Below are positions 24,011-34,849 of a stretch of 64,000 bases of DNA, one piece after another. How positions within the stretch are numbered: position 1 is the first letter of the stretch; every line of letters starts with the position of its first letter. Location: contig NC_135558.1 of NCBI RefSeq assembly GCF_964340395.1, forward strand, positions 15,324,500 to 15,388,499. The letters are read 5' to 3'. The notes beneath the pieces were generated by a model, which did no database searches, had not been told where the DNA came from, and worked only from the letters and a program-made list of their open reading frames with translations. The position numbers were made by a program, and so were the translations under genes. The stretch is from Glandiceps talaboti (Eukaryota; Hemichordata; Enteropneusta; Spengelidae).

Positions 24011-24382
24011 GTACTTCAAACATAACTAGTCACATATGTTCTGAAAAGTTTGCCCAACAGTTTTTGAAGATGAATATCATTTTCTTATTGATTGCCCACA
24101 CCATTAATTTATAATGAGAGTCTAGAGGTTTAATTTCTTCTATGTCACTGAAATATGTGTTCATTTTTATGCATACCTTAAATAGTAAAGAAACATTTTT
24201 GCTTAATATTTAACTTCATTTGCGAAAGTCCTTTCTGACACAATCAAAACAGATCAGCAAATTTAAGAGTGCTGTATTGTGACATTTTGTCTATGTATTT
24301 ACTATACCATGCTTTCCATATCATGTTAATGTTAATATTATAATCTGTCTTGTTTACAGAATTATAATTAGTATTTGCAAAC

Positions 24383-27300
24383 ATGAGTACCACCACACAG
24401 CAACAACCAGAGTATGTGCAGAACCAGACAGGAGCACCCGTTAACATTGGAGCTCAGCCACAAATGGTTTTTGTTCAGATACCGAAAAATACTGTTTACT
24501 CCCAATTTTCTGGCTTTGCAAGTAAGCCATCGCTGGCCCTCGGAATCACACAACTTTGTCTGGGCGTACTATTGGTGATACTTGGCATAACAGCTATCAT
24601 TGTCTATAGTGGAATGAGTTTCGTTGGCAGTGCAATATGGTGTGGCATATTTGTAAGTGAAAACTTCTTTTTCTTTTAAAGTGGTCATAAGAATGACAAA
24701 GGGTATTTTGGATTTTTAATTCATAAAAACAATTCCACTATGTTTATCTACTTGAAAAAACAATGTGACACAGCATATACAAATTCCTTCTTTGTAACAA
24801 TGAATTGCAAAATATTAAAAAATGTGTCAAATATTTGTTGTTGTACAATAATGAACATTTTTAGCTTTTTGTAATTTATTAAGTGACAAACACAGATTTG
24901 GTCAGTGCTATTTCACATGTTTTTCATTGTAGAAATACTTGGTAGAGTTGTTAGTGAAAAAAAAATCTCTAAAATGAAATCCCATTTGTCATCCATAAAG
25001 CCACTTTAATATATACACAGAATTTATCTTGTTGTTGTTGTTGCTGCTGCTGCTGTTGTTGTTGTTGCTGTTAACGTTGCTGTTGCTGTGTTACAGCAGT
25101 GACAATAACAAGTGTAACATTTGCTCTGTTGGTGGAGACAAAGTCGAGTTATACTACGGTAATTCACACCATAAACAAAGAAACAGTTATATAATTTATC
25201 ATACACTTGTATTGTTTTACAGCAAGCACCTTTTTAAGTTTGTCTTTGATATGTCAATCGGGGGTGGGAAGTGGGGGATGGATGTTCTCAAAGTAAATGA
25301 TATATGGCTTGTATATGGATTTTCCATCCTTTTGAGTATGCATTTGATTATCGTTTGTTCTAAAATGGATGTGTAAACTTGGGAGGTTAATTGGTCAAAA
25401 ATTGGGTCATCTAGTCTTGGTCCAAATTCATCCAATAGTACACCATGGCCATACCAAATTACATCTTGTTCAATTGAAATGGGGGAATATTGTTTGACTC
25501 AAATTAGTCTAAAATGAAGTATGGAATAGGGTCTCACACCCCTATCATAATCACCATAACAGTAGATGAGTGCAACATCTCCCCCCCCCCCCCCCATTAT
25601 TTCAGTTTCACCAGATCATGTATTGGAAATGGATGTATTGGAAGTTTCCCCCAGTTACTACAGTGTTTTTTCCCCTAATTTTAACACTATGATATGTGGA
25701 CCATGATGCACAAGTGATAACCATGTTTGGATTAATTGTAAATTAACGAATAAATTTGGAAATTTGTTGAATGGTCACAACAAGAATAGCACCGTCATGC
25801 CCTAGTGTTGAAGAAGTAGGAGGAAAGGGTAGTACATGGGGAGAAATTGCATTGCTTCAGTAGGTTCAAACTGAGCATCACCCTTCTCACATACAGACAT
25901 GGTTAAATTTTAATCAAACCCAGTCAGTGCTTCAGTGGCTGGTTCAAACCCAGACAGCAGAGGTGAGAGGCGTACAATCTACCTGCTCGGCCACCGACAA
26001 CCTATAATGTTATTAAATTATTATTATTATTATATTTAATGACCTGATAATACTCTGTCAAAAGGGTGAAAGTTAGAGTGTTTTCAAGTGGAAACACTTT
26101 GAGTTGAGTTTTGAGACTATCTGATTTTCAATGTTTTTCTTTTACTATTAAATGATGTAACTTCCAGACTAGACCTACTTATCAAAGCCAAAATTCCTTG
26201 ATAAGAACAAATGACAATAGTTTGGAAATAGGAATTATTTTTGGATTACATAAAATTGATAGTGTTTGTTTTTAACCTTCCAGTTCAGTATCACAGGATG
26301 TTTTGGTATTGGTGCATCTATAAACAAAGGGAAATGTCTGGTATGTAGAGATAATCATTGTGTTATGATATTGAAAACCATCTATTGAAATTTTCACTTC
26401 CTGATAAATTTGTTTTAAAATCAGCAACTGACTGATGGTTAGATGAACGAGCCTTTTGGCACTCTGCTCCATCCCTGGGACTGGGGAATGTTTTAGCAAG
26501 TGAATTGAGAGATTGTCATTCAATTGAAACTTATAAATGAAAACTTGGAGTCATCTTTTTAAAGAAAATCTATGTCTGATCATTTTTAACTCTAATGAGG
26601 AATGATTTACTTTTTAGCACAACTGAACTGATAATGTGGCCTATCAATCCCAATACTTATTTTTACCATATGCCATTTCATAGTTGCTATGAGCTTGGTT
26701 TTGTTGCTAGGCACATATGTGTTCCCCTTTTAAACGTTTATCTGCTTGCATAATCATTGTTGCAATATTTGGCTGTTGCTGTGGGATTTGTCTTGTTGCT
26801 AAGCATATTTAACTTCATTTTTTTGTGTGTTTATCCACTTAGGGTGTCTTTACTCAATTTTATATTTCTTATCATAACACCATAAAAATGGTTGGTTGTT
26901 CGGTCGGTTAACAGTTAAAGACAAAGTAAAAAAAGTAAGTGTATGAGGACATGTTGGTGATACTTTCATAATTCTACCTGTACAGTCTGAATGACTTAGA
27001 AATAACATCTAAAGTTAGAAGCAAACTTTGAACTTTTTGTTTGATTAAATTTCCTGAATCCCGAAATCAACAGATTGAATAAATTTAGGGTCGGTTGTGT
27101 ATTCAGAAACAGAATCATGGCCGCCCATAGTTGCCCATTGCTGGTGTTCTGTTTACAATATATCTGTTTTGACTTCTTGCTTGGCATGTTTTGATATTTC
27201 TTTGCCTGCCTAACTCAAAAAGTTTTTATCTTTGCAAATACAAATGTATTCTGGCATTTGGATGTTGCTAAGGGCATGGCCTTGGTAGTTGACTATAATC

Positions 27301-30107
27301 ATGGGTTTCCCGATACCTAACAATGGTTAAGAATGCAGCTTTTGGGCCAAATTTTATTTTAGCCCCCCTGAGACTTATTTTAAAGATAAAAATTATCAAC
27401 TTGTATTTTTTTCTTCAAATTAAATGTCCTATATAATGAACAAACCATATGTTTACATGCTTTTCACACGAAAGCCCATATGGCCGTGTACTATGATAAA
27501 TAATAATTTTATGATTTGATTTGATTTTTCCCAAATGTTAAATCAGATTTATGCCACTTTGGTGTTAAATATCGTGTCAGCCAGCCTAAGTGGTGGATAC
27601 TTAGTAATAATCACAGTATGTGGCATGGTATTGGAAACTGAATTTTGGTCCTATTATAGTATGGTAAGTAAATTTTAATCTGACCAATATTTGTTTGAGG
27701 AGCTCTATAATATTCTATAATATGTACCTTTTTGTTCATATTTGAGTGTCTAGTTCAGGTAGTTAATATGTTTTCCATTGTTTTCCATATGGTCTCTGTG
27801 TTATTGGTTTCTTCCCACCAGATGTACAGCCATTATAGTGGGAATTGGAAGAACAGTTTTATATTGTTAAAGTTGATGTTAGTTTCTGCATCCACTATTT
27901 CTTAATAGACTTCACAATTTTTACAGTTTTATTTTTTTTTTCCATTACAAACAAAGTTAGGGTAGGTAGTGAAAAACTAGATGGGGTCAGGTAACCGGAG
28001 CCAAACATTTTTTTAGGCCTAATTCCACTGTTTTGGACCTAGTATCCTGATATATGACATATTATTGTCATACATCCTTCAGTGTGATTGGTTTAGATCT
28101 TGTCATGTGGTATGGACTAATAACATAGTGACCGTAAGTTGCACACAGTGGGCAATATCCCTTTTCTATTTTACCTACGGTGGTATTCATGTAGCAAGGG
28201 AGAGTCCTATCAGTGATTTGCTTTGACTATGTCAAGAATATTGCCTTTGATGGCTTTATCCACCAACAATCACCACATTGTTTGTATGAGTTACTAGTCA
28301 CAACTATTACACTCGATTCTGCTTATATCAAAATCTATGACTGTCCATATCATGTCAGGTTGAACGCAGGTCAATTTTGTATTTCTTTTTCTGGCACAAA
28401 AATTTGGAATGGCTTCCCTGTCAACATAAAATGTATTAACTTTTTACGTCATTTCAAACAATATCTACTGGCGCAGTATAACTGATCAACTGCATATTTG
28501 TAATTTTAATCATGTGTACATAATACATTATATATTTTGAGTCACATTGAGTACCTTGCTGTGAATTTCTGAATATAAATATGTGAGGGGACAGGCCCTG
28601 ACTACCTGTAAGCTATTTCCTGACTCCCCATTTACCCACTGTTTTATTTGTTTTGGGGTAAATAAACTGATTATGTTGTATAAAACACTTCTTGTCTGAT
28701 CTTATTCAGGGAGTTGAAGACATCATTTTATTCTTGTGATGTTATAGTGTGGCAACTACAATGTATTTCCCTCAGCTTTCTGCCTCAGGAAACAGTTGTT
28801 ACACAAGAGCCCCAGGTTAATTCTTGTCTACTCGTGCAGTCTTACCCAGGCATTAATTATTAGATATTGTCATTTAAGGTTAATTAAAGAATTTGTTATG
28901 AAAATCTAATTAATTTGACTCAGGAGTGGCAACAATAATGAATCTTTCAGTCTGCTTTTGTCATTGATGAGTTCATGACATGTTAATTTCCAAAATGATA
29001 TAAACTTTTTCCTTTCTAGGGTAGCAGATATCTTGTCAATTCTCTTATCATTATCACAGCAATTGCTGAATGTGTTATTGCTGTAATACACTCGTCTCTT
29101 TGCTGCCGAGTTGTTTGTTATGGAAGGCAACAATACACCACTCCTGTAAGTATACACTTATTCACTGCAGATAAGAGTCATCCTCAAAGTCAATGCATAG
29201 GAGTTATGATATTTCACTACAGGCACAAAGAAATATGGAGTAGATTTTGACAAATCAAATCAGCTGTTTTTAATAAACTTCGATGTTTGAAAGATAAAAT
29301 GTATTACTTTAATTCACTTTTACGTATCAGTACAGCGTTGGCATCAACCTGAAATTAGGTGGACATGAAGCATGAGAGTTCTACTAGATTCAGATCAATG
29401 GTAATTCATTACTGATAGATGAAAGTGAACAAAAGTAAAATTAATTTTATCTCATTTTTAACACTGGTAATCCATTTGTTCTCATGACAAGAAAGTTTCA
29501 AATAAATTGAAAACAGGAATTTGGCATTTATTTAGGATAATTGTGAGTTTCATTTTCAAAAAGTACATTTTCTTGTCCTTTCTCCTAACCCAGGTGTACT
29601 ATGCCACTCAACCAGGTGTACCACAACAACAGGCAATCATGACAACAACTGGAGCACAGGTGATCATACCACATCCAGGGCAGATGATGATGCAACCTGC
29701 AGGACAGATGATGATGCCACCTCCAGGGCAGGCAATGGTGACAACTGTGCCACAAGGTGGTCAGGTGAACAGTGGCCAGGCATTGGGTAAGTTGATGACA
29801 AATGTAAGTCACTGTTTTTCATTTTTTATTTCTGTGTTACTGATTGATAAAGACAAAAATATCTCAATACCTGTTTCTTGGCTTCCATGTTTAATGTTTG
29901 TGATGTATCAATGTCTCAATATAAAGTGCAAAATTGTTTCTATATGGTTATCACTGCTTCACTTTGATACATAATGAACTGTTATTATCTTTATATAGCT
30001 AATCAGTCAGTGCAGGATACCAGCCATGCAGCCAACAACTACCAGCATACTCGGGGTCAGTGAATCAAAAGGGTCAAGACTGCAAACAAGAAGGTCAACC
30101 TATATAG
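24383..30107 (+). CDS. MS4A/CD20-like four-transmembrane protein, copy a
   Basis: Coding exons are 24,383-24,652, 26,284-26,340, 27,547-27,663, 29,020-29,145, 29,594-29,786 and 30,016-30,107 (TAG), giving 284 aa. A 5' UTR acceptor (tgtttacag) precedes the ATG by 23 nt. Transmembrane segments are at about 52-74, 79-101, 108-137 and 151-175. The second holds GSAIWCGIFFSITGCFG, typical of the CD20/MS4A family. The cytoplasmic N-terminus is Gln-rich. The C-terminus has repeated GQMMM and PxGQ motifs and then a Gln/Gly tail. MS4A proteins are membrane tetraspanners linked to receptor or ion-channel modulation; the role here is unknown. The ancestral last-exon acceptor at 29,998 leads to a frameshift and TGA at 30,061, whereas an AG ending at 30,015 restores the paralogue-like tail and stop. 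Confidence 0.9.
25780..25998 (-). mobile_element. tRNA-derived SINE
   Basis: On the minus strand, GTCGGTGGCCGAGCAGG (25,982-25,998) resembles an RNA polymerase III A box of tRNA-Leu/Ser type. GGGTTTGAACC (25,941-25,951) matches a B box. It does not complete a tRNA and continues into an AT-rich body, so it is a SINE head in copy-a intron 1. The 3' limit is uncertain. Confidence 0.6.
26614..27300 (-). mobile_element. Helitron-like element, opposite orientation
   Basis: It starts 'tttagcacaactgaactga', the reverse complement of the hairpin end of the 18.3-18.9 kb element. 'gttgctaggcaca', 'gttgctaagcata' and 'gttgctaagggcat' words follow at irregular intervals. It lies in copy-a intron 2. The far end is only approximate. 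Confidence 0.45.
27735..28010. repeat. dispersed repeat B, copy 1
   Basis: About 275 bp from 'gagtgtctagttcagg' through 'ttttccat.tggtctctgtgtt' to 'aaaaactag.tgggg' matches 53,645-53,915 at high identity by eye. There is no coding capacity. The family is not recognised. Confidence 0.65.
28213..28485 (+). pseudogene. non-LTR retrotransposon (LINE) C-terminal fragment
   Basis: The frame ends in GQFCISFSGTKIWNGFPVNI followed by a Phe/Lys-rich helix and YLLAQYN. This resembles the conserved end of many LINE reverse transcriptases (S-x-G-P-x-x-W-N-x-[LI]-P-x-x-[IL]-K...F-K...YL). The rest of the enzyme is absent. It lies in intron 3 of copy a (1.36 kb). The matching intron of copy b is only 0.41 kb, so insertion followed the duplication. 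Confidence 0.6.
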
Positions 30108-30587
30108 CCGGCAATCTTTCCATGAACCAAACACAGAAGTGGACTATCTACCACATACATACCGGCTTTTGCACTCACAAACTCTTGCCCGACCAAATCT
30201 CTTGATACCACATAAATTTCACTTACTCCTACTGGTATAGAACTGTTCTGATTTGAAATTAAGGCTTTTTGCACTTCTTCATGGGGTTATCATTTGTGAT
30301 TGGATGATACAGAACTGTTAGCTCTTCCAAATAGTAATCATGTGGCAACCTTTCAAGTATGGTTAGATGTCTCCAGTGAGGATTTTCCAATATCGAGAGG
30401 TGTTAATTAAGAGAAGTTAATGAATGCTAGTGCGTGTATGGATGTCCCCCACAAAAAACAATCAAATTGAATTGGGACTTCTGTCCAAATTCCTGTTCAT
30501 GGGAACTGAATGAAAAACTGCTCTTGTGCAACCATGACTTCTGTCAACGATAACCATGCATTGAAACTTTACAAATGTGATTAGCAA

Positions 30588-30593
30588 AATAAA
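30588..30593 (+). terminator. possible polyadenylation signal, copy a (proximal)
   Basis: AATAAA about 480 nt after the copy-a stop. The homologous site in copy b has lost the motif. A distal AATAAA at 31,807-31,812 is conserved in copy b, so both may be used. Confidence 0.4.
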
Positions 30594-31148
30594 ATGTATA
30601 TATTATGTATAATGTTTATTTGTTGAACACCAAATGTTATGGGCATTTTAATCTTGAGTGGCAAGATATTTTATTTCATGTTAAATTAGCATAATATTTA
30701 TATATTAGATTTTAAATGTTGAGATGAATGTGTGTAAAGGTACTACTTCTTTTCAAATTAAATTGAGTTCCATATAGTAAGGGGTGAGATCAATAGTTCA
30801 ATGTAGTATAAAAAACTAAATTCTTTTACTTGGGCCTCAGAACCCCAACCCACCCCACCACACCCCCTTCTAATTAAATTGGCAAAAATTGAAAATTGTT
30901 TCAAACCACACAATCAATTTCAAATCAGTATGTATTAGTATGTGTCAATAGTTCACACCATGTGATACAATCTAAGCCAATCACTGAAGGCTGTATCAAA
31001 ACAATGTGTTATAAAGACTTATAGTATATATATTTAGAATATCATATATATATATATTATCTTAAAATATACATAAAATGTAAGTAATCTGTAACTGAAT
31101 ATCGCATGTTGGAATTAAGGGCTGATTAAAATCTGATGTGGTGAATAT

Positions 31149-31398
31149 GGCTTGATTTCTTTATTTACCTAAATATCCTTCATTTATTGTCGTTTTCTTT
31201 CCTGTTTCGTTGTCCCGGGAGAGATGTCACCTTCCCATGATCACTCCCGGAACAAACCAAAAGAAAAAATGAAAACAAACAAAGAAATTTAGGTAAATAA
31301 AGAAATTGAGCCAAGGCAGTGGTCACTCCCGGAACAAACAAAAAAAAAAAAAAACTACACTAAAGGAAGGAAATTGAGGTAAATAAAGAAATCGAGCT
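31149..31398. repeat. inverted repeat 'tttctttatttacctaaat'
   Basis: An arm near 31,149-31,185 is inverted near 31,280-31,310 and again at about 31,370-31,397, with 'ttaggtaaataaagaaatt'. 'tcactcccggaacaaac' occurs twice between and after the arms. It looks like a small palindromic MITE with a duplicated end. Confidence 0.5.
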
Positions 31399-31806
31399 GT
31401 ATTCAATACATCAGATTTTAATCAAATTTGGGCACACTATGGTGCAGGCAGTAATGAAAATAAAATATTAATGTTGAAGTTCTTTTTATAGAACAAGTAT
31501 AGTCTTGTACGAATTATTCAGCTTGAGTGGTTTACGTCATAGGTATTTATTATTTTATGATATTAATTATTTATAATTATTGATTTAGATATATTTATTT
31601 CATGTTAGTAATTAGTTATAATTATTCATTTACATGTATTTCATGTTAAGTAATTATTTATAATTATTGATATACATATATTTATTTCATGTTAAGTAAT
31701 TATTTGTAATTATTGATTTACATATATTTATTTCACTTTTAAAAAAATTGTAAAGGTGTAATTTGAAAACTTATGTTAGAGGTATTAATGGGTTACAAAA
31801 ATCAAA

Positions 31807-31812
31807 AATAAA
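31807..31812 (+). terminator. possible distal polyadenylation signal, copy a
   Basis: AATAAA in a stretch that aligns with the copy-b flank, where AATAAA is at 43,781-43,786. Conservation in both copies favours function or recent common origin. Confidence 0.35.
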
Positions 31813-31904
31813 CTCGTCAGTATTGTATATAACCTTAATGACTTGCTGCATTTTATTATATCAAGCTTAAAGTTGGGCTCTTGAAAAGTGATTGTAATGG
31901 TATG

Positions 31905-31985
31905 TATCAACCCAGCTGTATATATGGGGACCTGGTAGGATAGAGGTTACAGTGTGAATGCTTTCATCCTATACGTTGTTGAAAT
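31905..31985 (+). mobile_element. SINE tail fragment shared by both duplicated units
   Basis: 'caacccagctgtatatatgg' followed by 'ggacctggtaggata' and 'tcctatacgttg' matches the fuller SINE at 33.2-33.5 kb and the copy at 43,875 in the 3' flank of copy b. The shared location indicates insertion before the MS4A-like duplication. Confidence 0.6.
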
Positions 31986-32029
31986 TGGCAGTAGGGATGG
32001 GTCATCCTGTCTTGAAAATTTTGGATTGG

Positions 32030-32465
32030 GGGAGGAGAGTCATTGATAAGTGTTTTAATCCGGCGGTGGTGGCAGTCTCTGGATGGGTAGGTACCCATGC
32101 TTGTTAGTGAAATTTCATATGTTGCCTTTTTCCCGGAATATTTTAGTGAATTTGGGAGAAAGTCACTGCAAAAAACACACCCCCTTTTTCCCAAAATCCG
32201 GGAGGTTTTACCTTCAAGGACACCTACAATCCATACACTGCACATACACTGCCCTAATGTTTAAATACTAGTATTTACAATAGCAAGTGTGCTGACCATC
32301 CTACGTACCTCAAGTACTACGTAGTCTTTTTTACGATTTTAACGGAGCTAGATGGCCGACGAAAAACATCCCCAGTTCCGTGAAATTTCTAACAAGCATG
32401 CGTACTCACTTCGTCTGGGACTGCCACCACCGAGGTTTTAATCCACTTATAACAATGACTTTGTC
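32030..32465. mobile_element. TIR element, about 435 bp
   Basis: The left arm (32,035-32,116) has 'ggtggtggcagtc' and 'catgcttgttag.gaaatttca'. The right arm (32,377-32,465) is its inverse, with 'taacaagcatgcg' and 'gactgccaccacc'. The arms are about 85 bp and no coding frame lies inside. It is intergenic between the two MS4A-like genes. Confidence 0.55.
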
Positions 32466-33189
32466 TGAAGTGTGGTATTTGTTTTTGTCCCAGTTTCTTA
32501 CCTATATTCTTTAATATTACTACACCTTGAGTAGCGTTCAAACTTAACTCTACAAAACATATGTATGACATTGTACATGTACTATTATGGGGGGGGGGGA
32601 GGGTTAAGATGTTTTAGAATTTAAGTGATGGAGGGGGGGGGGGGGTGTCAGCCAGTTTTCGGTCAACAGAGTGGGTGGTTCGGTCAGTGGCGTTTTGTCA
32701 ACCCAATGGAAAAAGATAACACCATATTATAGTTGCCGTCAACGTTTTCCAAGACAACGAATTGGCAATTGTAAATATTAGATAACTATAAGATATTTTG
32801 TCAATCTAATTTCGTTTAATATAAGTATCGACATTAGACAACACCACAGGATATATAGGTGCTGTCTTCCTCAGTTTTCTAAGACAACGAAATCGCCGAT
32901 AAATTAATATCGGATAAGTTGGAGATTAATTTTCGTCTACTATCGAAATTAGACAAGACCATATGATTGACTCCGTCTTCCTTAAAAGCGTAATCGCCGA
33001 TGAATATCGGATATTTTGTAAATCTTATATCGTCGAGTCTCAAAATTAGAAAGATTTTTTTTTGTCTAACTTCGATATTAGAGTATCCGATGATTATCAA
33101 AGATGTTAATTGGTTCATAAAAAGGAGAGAAGAAAAGACTGATCTAAGTTATTTCTATAATATATAATCAGCACTGTCCTTATGTGGAT

Positions 33190-33480
33190 ACCAAATCTCT
33201 GTTTTTGATCATGATGGGTGAAAGGTTTGAGTGGCTGGCTTTGAATCTGGTTGCAGGTTCGAGCCCCATCCTGATGCATGACATTTATTGTTTCTATGGC
33301 TACAGTCCTTGGGCAAGATTTGAACCACGACTGTGCCTCAGTTAACCCAGTGGTATACTTAATTGGGGACCTGGTAGGATAGAGGTTGCAATGCGAATGC
33401 TTTAATCTTATGTGCATATAAAAGGCTGCAATGGATTGTATGCTCCCCAGGGAGTTAAGGAAAGTATAAAGGGCCTTGCG
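33190..33480 (+). mobile_element. tRNA-derived SINE, fuller copy
   Basis: GGTTCGAGCCC (near 33,257) is a B box, with an A-box-like 'tggctggctttgaatctgg' upstream. The body holds 'cttgggcaagatttgaacca', 'ggggacctggtaggataga' and a 3' part similar to those at 31.9 and 43.9 kb. A partial body also lies near 4,010-4,075. Confidence 0.65.
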
Positions 33481-33666
33481 GGGGGGGGGGGGGGTAGTGT
33501 TTGTTCGTTGGTTTGTTGTCGTTTACTCATGTATCTACTCATTTGTCGGTTTATTTTATTTATTTGTTTCTGTTTGTGTTAACTTGTTTGTTTACTTGTT
33601 TGTTTGTATTTGTAAACAAAACTAACTGAGCCTGAGCTCCCTGTGGTGAGATCTTGAAAGTGAAAG

Positions 33667-33824
33667 CCGGAAGTCACATTGACAAGCTACATTGACAAGC
33701 CATTTTACGCATGCGCATATTTACTCGCTAATGAAATTTGTATAGATCTGAGACAGTGAGAGTGATTTTGACAGCAGTTTCGTGAAGTTCATGAGTGTCT
33801 AGTTGGTTTGATGGCCTGGTTGTG
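33667..33824 (+). promoter_or_regulatory. promoter and 5' UTR exon of MS4A-like copy b
   Basis: CCGGAAGTCAC (33,667-33,677, ETS-like) and TACGCATGCGCA (33,706-33,717, NRF1-like), then 'tatttactcgc', repeat the order seen at 22.9 kb. A possible donor, gtacgt, lies at 33,825. An acceptor just before the ATG (34,831-34,832) supports a non-coding first exon. Confidence 0.55.
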
Positions 33825-34317
33825 GTACGTACATGTATTTTAAGTGTATTTGTTTACAAACAAGGACATACCCATCCCGCCGGGGAAGGAGAGGGTAGTA
33901 GTAGTACAGTTTAATAATAAAGAAGATGAAATAATACGTTGCTATTTGGTGTTTTAAGGTAGAATGGAAGCATTTGTGGAGTTCCGTCTGATTTATTTGT
34001 TGGTAAATGTCTAGGGACGAGAAATATCTCGCGGTGGCAGTAGCCGTTCCAGTGAGGGCGGGCTACTGACACCGGGGAGGTACTAGACACCCCGTATAAT
34101 AATATAGGGAGTGTCGTACATTTTGGTGTCCTTCGAACCTAAAATAAATGACAACAAACGTTTTACTCGCCAGACTGTGTTTTAAAACACAATTCAATTT
34201 TAATTTGGAACCGTACATCTACCCTTGGAGTTATTATACTGACTACCCAAGGACATATTTCAAACCTTCTTGATCTAACCTACTACGTCATGTACTATGT
34301 CATGCTGTTGTTATGTG

Positions 34318-34812
34318 TAATTACAACAATCTTCTATCAACTGTATCCTTTAGCCTGTCTCAATATGTGCTAAAACTAAACTACTTTCAGCAAGTTTCCC
34401 TATTGATCAGTGTAATCTTTCACTCCTTGATGTTTAATTGTAAATTGATAGGACCATGGTTGTCTTGTCACGTACTCCACAGATAATATGACACACATAC
34501 ACTCACACACATATATAAACTCAGATGGACTGACACCGCCAACATTTGTTGTTATTAGAACACAATACAACTAGAACACAATACATGTACAACATTGCAA
34601 CTTTGTGTATTATACCAAATTAGATATCCCAGTGTTGATATCATGAAGACTCTACTTAAAACTCCACTGGTGAAATGTACACTAATTAAACATGAAGGAG
34701 TGAAAGATTACACTGTGATCAATAGAGAATCTTACTGCTAGTAGGTAGTTTTAGCACAGCTTGAGACAGGCTAAGAGATACAGTTGGTAGAAGATCATTG
34801 TAAATAATTTAA
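34318..34812. mobile_element. long inverted-repeat element next to copy-b start exon
   Basis: Arms of about 120-130 bp (about 34,318-34,443 and 34,675-34,812) share, in inverse, 'tagcctgtctcaa', 'tgctaaaacta' and 'gtgtaatctttcactccttc'. The right arm ends about 20 bases before the acceptor of the start-codon exon. It is absent at that place in copy a, so it arrived after duplication. Confidence 0.65.
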
Positions 34813-34849
34813 TCCGTAGATCTTGTTTACAGAATTAGTACTTGCAACA

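Noticed and set aside
25925-25998. tRNA gene on the minus strand
   Set aside because: A and B boxes are present but no acceptor stem closes and the anticodon arm is poor. It is a SINE head.
29999-30063. Last exon of copy a from the ancestral acceptor ending at TGA
   Set aside because: It would replace the conserved tail with unrelated residues. The 30,016 acceptor restores a copy-b-like tail and stop, although minor use of this form cannot be excluded.
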